Under the pieces are notes generated by a model, which had not been told where the DNA came from, searched no databases, and saw nothing but the letters and a program-made list of their open reading frames with translations. A program made the translations under genes and the position numbers. Of a DNA stretch of 64,000 bases, positions 60,996-64,000 are shown in pieces. Position 1 is the stretch's first letter; every line of letters begins with the position of its first letter. Source of the stretch: Clostridium sp. CAG:762 (GTDB lineage: Bacteria > Bacillota_I > Bacilli_A > RF39 > UBA660). The stretch spans positions 1-64,000 of the forward strand of contig HF996829.1 in the NCBI GenBank assembly GCA_000432575.1, written 5' to 3'.

Positions 60996-61188
60996 AACAG
61001 TTCTCCATTTCTTTCTATATTTATTTGGCTTTAATTGTTATACATTCGTTACACAATGACTATACTTCTAATTTCAAATTTGGTAATAAATAATCACCAA
61101 TTCTAGTGTAACTAATGCTCATAATTTTCCTCATTTCTTTCTATTTTATTTGGCTTTAATTGTTATACATTCGTTACACAATGACTAT
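60942..61188. repeat. Tandem duplication of tnpV start and attP arm at the element end
   Basis: Two copies of about 122 nt (60942-61063 and 61067-61188), offset about 125 nt and diverged by some 15 percent by eye. Each contains the tnpV start region, the shared block TTTGGCTTTAATTGTTATAC, and CGTTACACAATGACTAT, the latter being the right arm of attP. Only the outer copy is followed by the core GCCACC. The outer tnpV copy stops after 20 codons (MSISYTRIGDYLLPNLKLEV). Confidence 0.85.
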
Positions 61189-61195
61189 CGCCACC
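61173..61195. other. Outer element attachment site, right junction
   Basis: attP arm GTTACACAATGACTATC (61173-61189), G, core CCACC (61191-61195), then amidase codons CCCTGCATTCAAGTG. With the left junction this rebuilds attB inside the amidase gene. Confidence 0.88.
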
Positions 61196-61462
61196 CCCTG
61201 CATTCAAGTGATTAGACACCACAACCACATTAGGATTGTTACCAAACGCATCCAACACCAAATTAGTTCTTTCATTTGGAGCCAATGTCTTATCACTATC
61301 ACGCGTCAATGCAACAGGTATCCCCAGTTCCTTAAACCTATCATACATATACTTAGATATCATCAAATTATAATCTTTTTCCTTCAAATTATTTCCCAAA
61401 GCACCCGAATCACTACCTCCATGACCAGGATCAATTACAATACCTACTAAAGATTTATCCAT
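61191..61462 (-). pseudogene. N-acetylmuramoyl-L-alanine amidase, 5' fragment
   Basis: N-terminal part of the interrupted Amidase_3 enzyme: MDKSLVGIVIDPGHGGSDSG (first zinc His in DPGHGG), KEKDYNLMISKYMYDRFKEL with a zinc Glu, TRDSDKTLAPNERTNLV, and VVVSNHLNAGGG with the second His. The reading runs 9 codons into the element (DSHCVTNV) and stops at 61163. The ATG at 61462 follows AGGTGA; there is no signal peptide, unlike exported autolysins and like mother-cell amidases such as CwlC. A sigma-K-type promoter precedes it. It lies downstream of yabP-yabQ. Inactive as is; the rest is at 40734-41681. Confidence 0.9.
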
Positions 61463-61477
61463 GTTTATCACCTATAT

Positions 61478-61504
61478 TAGTCTATGTAATAATAAAATTT
61501 TTGT
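61478..61504 (-). promoter_or_regulatory. Sigma-K-type promoter of the interrupted amidase
   Basis: Minus strand AC (61503-61504), 16 nt, CATAGACTA (61478-61486), 15 nt before the ATG. It agrees with AC-N16/17-CATANNNTA and shares the TAACAAAAA -35 context and short leader with the spoVIF promoter. Confidence 0.5.
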
Positions 61505-61927
61505 TAAAACCAAATTAACCATAAAATATTAACTCAACATTTTTGTACATCTGTAGTGTACATTGCTCGGCTACAAAAACACTACTTAAGAATCAATAAA
61601 TATAAAAAAAGAAAAAGCACTTATCAATTACAAAATACTATAAAGTTTCTACAACTCCTCCATACATTATTCACAATTTAGTTTTGTATACTATTGCTTT
61701 ACATTTTACAATTTTTCCCTAAATTTTATCAACAATACCACAATCACATCAACTAATTCTATCTATATTCCTTATTTATCCTCTATTTTATACCTTTTTA
61801 ACCGTTACTCAAGAATTATTATGTATATTCACCCTCAATTTTATATTATATACTATGTTTTTTTTCGTAAAATGCACTAAATTTATAATACAAAGATAAA
61901 TAAACAAAACTATCCCATGAGAGTCAA
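61505..61927. other. Noncoding stretch between yabQ and the amidase
   Basis: AT-rich, no gene found on either strand. It holds a possible stem, GTAGTG/CACTAC (about 61552-61586), and a T-rich run (61858-61866) just past yabQ that may end its transcript. No repeats or CRISPR structure seen. Confidence 0.5.
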
Positions 61928-62200
61928 TTATCCTTTAATCTTACCACCTAACCACTTAGCCAGCAAATATCCCCCCAAAATAGAAAATAAAAAGTATATA
62001 TGTACCACTCCATCATTTACTAACCTAAGTAACATAAAATAAAGGATTACATTAACAATAATAAAAAGTATATTAATAATTATTTTTAAAACAAGTCCCT
62101 TACAATATAAAAACTTATAATTAACACTTACTAAAATAAAGAAAACAATACCATATCCAAATGACATCAATATAGATTCTATTTGTAACAAAAGTTCCAT
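61928..62200 (-). CDS. yabQ: YabQ-like spore cortex membrane protein
   Basis: 90-aa membrane protein with about three helices (residues 10-28, 35-58, 66-82): MELLLQIESILMSFGYGIVF start, later INILFIIVNVILYFMLLRLV and HIYFLFSILGGYLLAKWLGG. The pattern and the position right after yabP identify the YabQ family, mother-cell membrane proteins needed for spore cortex in Bacillus. It is shorter than the Bacillus protein, as in many Clostridia-like lineages. Its ATG shares a base with the yabP stop. divIC, which usually follows, is elsewhere (21.6 kb). Confidence 0.8.
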   Translation of the reverse strand: MELLLQIESILMSFGYGIVFFILVSVNYKFLYCKGLVLKIIINILFIIVNVILYFMLLRLVNDGVVHIYFLFSILGGYLLAKWLGGKIKG

Positions 62201-62496
62201 TATTTAAATAACCTTGTTAAAAAAGAATTCTCCTTTTCCTTTTTTAAAGAACTAGTTTCAAAATAACCCAAACTATCAACGTGCCCTTTGATTGAAACAT
62301 TTCCCTGATAAGTATCCAACTTAATAATTTCCAATTCGCTTCCCTTAATAACTAAATAACCAAGTGTCGTTTCCATCAAAAATTCCTCATTATCAAAACT
62401 TTCTATCTTCTTAACCCCACTTACTATAATGCTTTTCCTTTCTGCAATAGTAATACCATGACTAAAACTACTACCAATTTCATTTACCTTGTCCAT
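62200..62496 (-). CDS. yabP: Sporulation protein YabP
   Basis: 98-aa protein of the YabP/YqfC family: HGITIAERKSIIVSGVKKIESFDNEEFLMET in segments, TTLGYLVIKGSELEIIKLDT, GNVSIKGHVDSLGYFE. This is the full small domain. In Bacillus it is a mother-cell sporulation protein. The second in-frame ATG (62496) is chosen because GGGTGAGATA precedes it. The CATATGAT at about 62517 is two bases from the sigma-E -10 CATACANT. Overlapping yabQ. Together with spoVIF it supports an endospore-forming host. Confidence 0.85.
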   Translation of the reverse strand: MDKVNEIGSSFSHGITIAERKSIIVSGVKKIESFDNEEFLMETTLGYLVIKGSELEIIKLDTYQGNVSIKGHVDSLGYFETSSLKKEKENSFLTRLFK

Positions 62497-62538
62497 TATC
62501 TCACCCATTTAATCATATGCACATATTAAAAAAAAAGA

Positions 62539-63339
62539 CTAATTTTTAAGTTTATTAGCCATTTCAACAAAAATATTTATATCCAACTGCTCAGCTCTAA
62601 CAGATAAATCATAACCATACTTCTTTAAAACTTCCTCCACCTTCAGCAAATCATACCCTTTCAAATTGTTTCTTAAATTCTTCCTTTTAAAACAAAAACT
62701 GTCTCTCACAAGCTTATAAAACAAAGTCAAATCACAAACTTCCTGCTTCTTATCTCTTTTCTTTAAACATATCACAGTACTATCAACCTTAGGTTTTGGA
62801 ATAAATGAATTCTTACTAACATCAAATAACTTTTTAACCTCAAAATGATAATTCAAATAAACAGTTAAAGAATTATAATCTTTATTCCCTGGTACAGCAC
62901 AAAATCTATCAGCAACCTCCTTTTGTATCATAACGACAATATAAGAAACATCTATTGCATCAGTTATTAACTTATTAATAATAGGTGTTGTAATGTAATA
63001 GGGCAAATTAGCAACCACATATAATTTCCTATAATTATATTCTTTTATATCCTTTACTACATCAGCCTTCAAAAAGTCCTGGAACTTTATATCGACATTA
63101 TCAAAACTACAAAGATTATTTCTTAACACACTCTCTAACCTTGTATCTATCTCATAAGCTAAAACATTCCCTGCAACATACGCTAATTTACTAGTCAAAA
63201 CACCACTTCCAGGACCTATTTCAATAACTAAAGTATCCTTATCTATTGGCAAAGAACTAACTATCTTATTAATAATATTATCATCATTTAAAAAATTTTG
63301 CCCCAAAGACTTTCTAAAATTAAAATTCTTATCTATCAT
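62539..63339 (-). CDS. rsmA: 16S rRNA dimethyladenosine transferase KsgA/RsmA
   Basis: SAM-dependent enzyme dimethylating two adjacent adenines near the 3' end of 16S rRNA. RKSLGQNFLNDDNIINKIV start, motif I VIEIGPGSGVLTSKLA, YEIDTRL, and the catalytic motif VVANLPYYITTPIINKL (NLPY). The C-terminal helical domain has SFIPKPKVDSTVI and SFCFKRKNLRNNLKGY. Start at 63339 follows GGTGAGA; an upstream ATG is inside the terminator leader. It sits between a 3D-domain gene and yabP as near the Bacillus origin (yabE-rnmV-ksgA-yabG). Confidence 0.95.
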   Translation of the reverse strand: MIDKNFNFRKSLGQNFLNDDNIINKIVSSLPIDKDTLVIEIGPGSGVLTSKLAYVAGNVLAYEIDTRLESVLRNNLCSFDNVDIKFQDFLKADVVKDIKEYNYRKLYVVANLPYYITTPIINKLITDAIDVSYIVVMIQKEVADRFCAVPGNKDYNSLTVYLNYHFEVKKLFDVSKNSFIPKPKVDSTVICLKKRDKKQEVCDLTLFYKLVRDSFCFKRKNLRNNLKGYDLLKVEEVLKKYGYDLSVRAEQLDINIFVEMANKLKN

Positions 63340-63352
63340 AATCTCACCTACA

Positions 63353-63376
63353 AAAAGCACTAACTTAAGTTAGCGC
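63353..63376 (-). terminator. Terminator of the 3D-domain gene
   Basis: GCGCTAACTT/AAGTTAGTGC, a 10-bp stem with one mismatch and almost no loop, followed on the minus strand by TTTTTG. It directly follows the stop at 63377 and precedes rsmA. Confidence 0.75.
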
Positions 63377-64000
63377 CTATTTACCACTTCTAAGTATATC
63401 ACAAGTAACATTATACTTCTTACCTATTGTTGTCTTAGCAATAGCTTCAGACTCGACAACTAAATCTATTTGAATCGATTTACTAAAACTAATCCCGCCT
63501 CCACGATCTAAAACAATAGCCAAAATTGGTTCCATACCATTTATATTAGAAATTCTAACAATTGAATACATCGGTATAGACTTATCCATCGCTACAATCC
63601 TAAGTGTTCCAAACGTTGGATCATCATAATAAATAGTATCTCTTATTGAATAGCCAGATGCTGTCTTACCCGTAGTACAACCTCTACAATCATAACCATA
63701 TCCTGTCATAACTAAATTCGTATAACTATTCAAAACAGGATAATTAGAAGTATCAATAGGATCATACCTTACTACAGGCTTCTCTTCTACCTTAGGTTCT
63801 TCCTCTTTCTTTTCTTCTTCTTTGACTTCTTCTACCTTAGGAGTCTCAACTACCTTAGGTTCCTCATTTTGTTTATTCTCATCCGTTAATATTACTTCTT
63901 CTTGTTTTTCTTCTACTACCTCTTCTTTTTTATCTTCTGTATCAATTAAAATATCATCAACAAAAAACTTAGAAGTAGTATCTATCATTTTTACGGCATC
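63377..64000 (-). CDS. 3D-domain cell-wall protein (YabE/YocH-like), 5' end outside window
   Basis: The C-terminal 3D domain (double-psi beta-barrel, lytic-transglycosylase-like) reads VMTGYGYDCRGCTTGKTASG, LRIVAMDKSIPMYSIVRIS and IVLDRGGGISFSKSIQIDLV, carrying the conserved Asp residues of the family. Before it lies a long acidic low-complexity linker (EEKQEEVILTDENKQNEEPK, then KVEEVKEEEKKEEEPKVEEK). The frame stays open through the window edge (DAVK before the first ATG at 63988), so the N-terminus, probably with a signal or anchor, is missing. Next to rsmA, as yabE is in Bacillus. Confidence 0.85.
   Translation of the reverse strand, partial: DAVKMIDTTSKFFVDDILIDTEDKKEEVVEEKQEEVILTDENKQNEEPKVVETPKVEEVKEEEKKEEEPKVEEKPVVRYDPIDTSNYPVLNSYTNLVMTGYGYDCRGCTTGKTASGYSIRDTIYYDDPTFGTLRIVAMDKSIPMYSIVRISNINGMEPILAIVLDRGGGISFSKSIQIDLVVESEAIAKTTIGKKYNVTCDILRSGK

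Larger units (their letters stand above)
41677..61195. mobile_element. Outer integrative element (large serine recombinase), inserted in the amidase gene
   Basis: About 19.5 kb bounded by the shared core CCACC (41677-41681 and 61191-61195). Removing it rebuilds an intact amidase reading frame; joining its ends rebuilds a 44-bp near-palindromic attP. Cargo in minus-strand order: TnpV-like protein, a 99-aa unknown, GIY-YIG protein, EcoRI-type methylase, DUF262-HNH protein, TrlF-like ATPase, a 94-aa partner, a winged-helix protein, a 30-aa ORF, serine recombinase, BRO/antirepressor (split), and 107-aa and 283-aa unknowns. No relaxase of its own is seen. A second element (43463-51245) sits inside it. 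Without that passenger it is about 11.7 kb. Confidence 0.92.

Noticed and set aside
1..64000. CRISPR arrays, rRNA or tRNA genes
   Set aside because: No regularly spaced repeats, cas genes, GGTTCGAATCC-type tRNA arms or rRNA segments were recognised on either strand.

Overview
The window is chromosomal DNA from a very AT-rich, low-GC Gram-positive bacterium (Bacillota). The evidence is Shine-Dalgarno sites before nearly every gene, TTG and GTG starts, TTGACA/TATAAT promoters, and a Bacillota-type housekeeping set (soj/spo0J-type parAB, tilS-ftsH, divIC, lysS, dusB, ksgA). Sporulation genes (spoVIF-like, yabP, yabQ) and a collagen-like protein suggest an endospore former. A strict or facultative anaerobe is suggested by class III ribonucleotide reductase and acetate kinase. 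I cannot name the species; an uncultured gut Bacilli/Clostridia lineage is the likeliest source.

Layout. 0.1-2 kb: VanRS-type two-component system. 2-3.2 kb: a decaying DUF6323/DUF6179-like pair. 3.3-5.1 kb: collagen-like protein with a partner glycosyltransferase. 5.2-12.7 kb: glycolipid glucosyltransferase, then trxB-nrdD-nrdG plus a catalytically dead NrdD paralog. 13-18 kb: tex, Y-family polymerase, parB, parA. 18-26 kb: tilS-ftsH, divIC, lysS, RDD protein, dusB, an M23 peptidase without signal peptide. 26-32 kb (+ strand): engB, an unknown gene, Abi/HEPN, htrA, ackA, DHH phosphoesterase. 32-38 kb: spoVIF, der, a TetR-controlled ABC exporter, csaA-like gene. 38-41 kb: DUF368 transporter and polysaccharide deacetylase. 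62-64 kb: yabQ, yabP, ksgA, 3D-domain protein.

Between 41.68 and 61.20 kb lies the most interesting part: two large-serine-recombinase elements nested one inside the other. The outer element (about 19.5 kb with its passenger) splits an Amidase_3/LysM gene exactly within the codons of its SNHLNAGGG motif. Both junctions share the core CCACC (GGTGG on the coding strand), and joining the element ends rebuilds a 44-bp attP with 17-bp inverted arms. It carries a serine recombinase, TnpV, a GIY-YIG/EcoRI-type methylase/DUF262-HNH restriction cassette, a PHP-SMC-like TrlF-type ATPase with a small partner, and several unknown genes. The inner element (about 7.8 kb) splits the outer element's BRO/antirepressor gene with a TC (GA) crossover. 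It carries a MobV relaxase, an SSB-like protein, small winged-helix proteins, an XRE regulator, a second serine recombinase and an unknown 382-aa cargo protein.

The interrupted amidase has no signal peptide, lies just downstream of yabP-yabQ, and has a sigma-K-type promoter (AC, 16 nt, CATANNNTA) nearly identical in layout to one before spoVIF. That is the pattern of a mother-cell lysis amidase such as CwlC. The outer element may therefore be a sigK-skin-like intervening element whose excision restores a sporulation gene. The DNA junctions are seen directly; the developmental role is inference.
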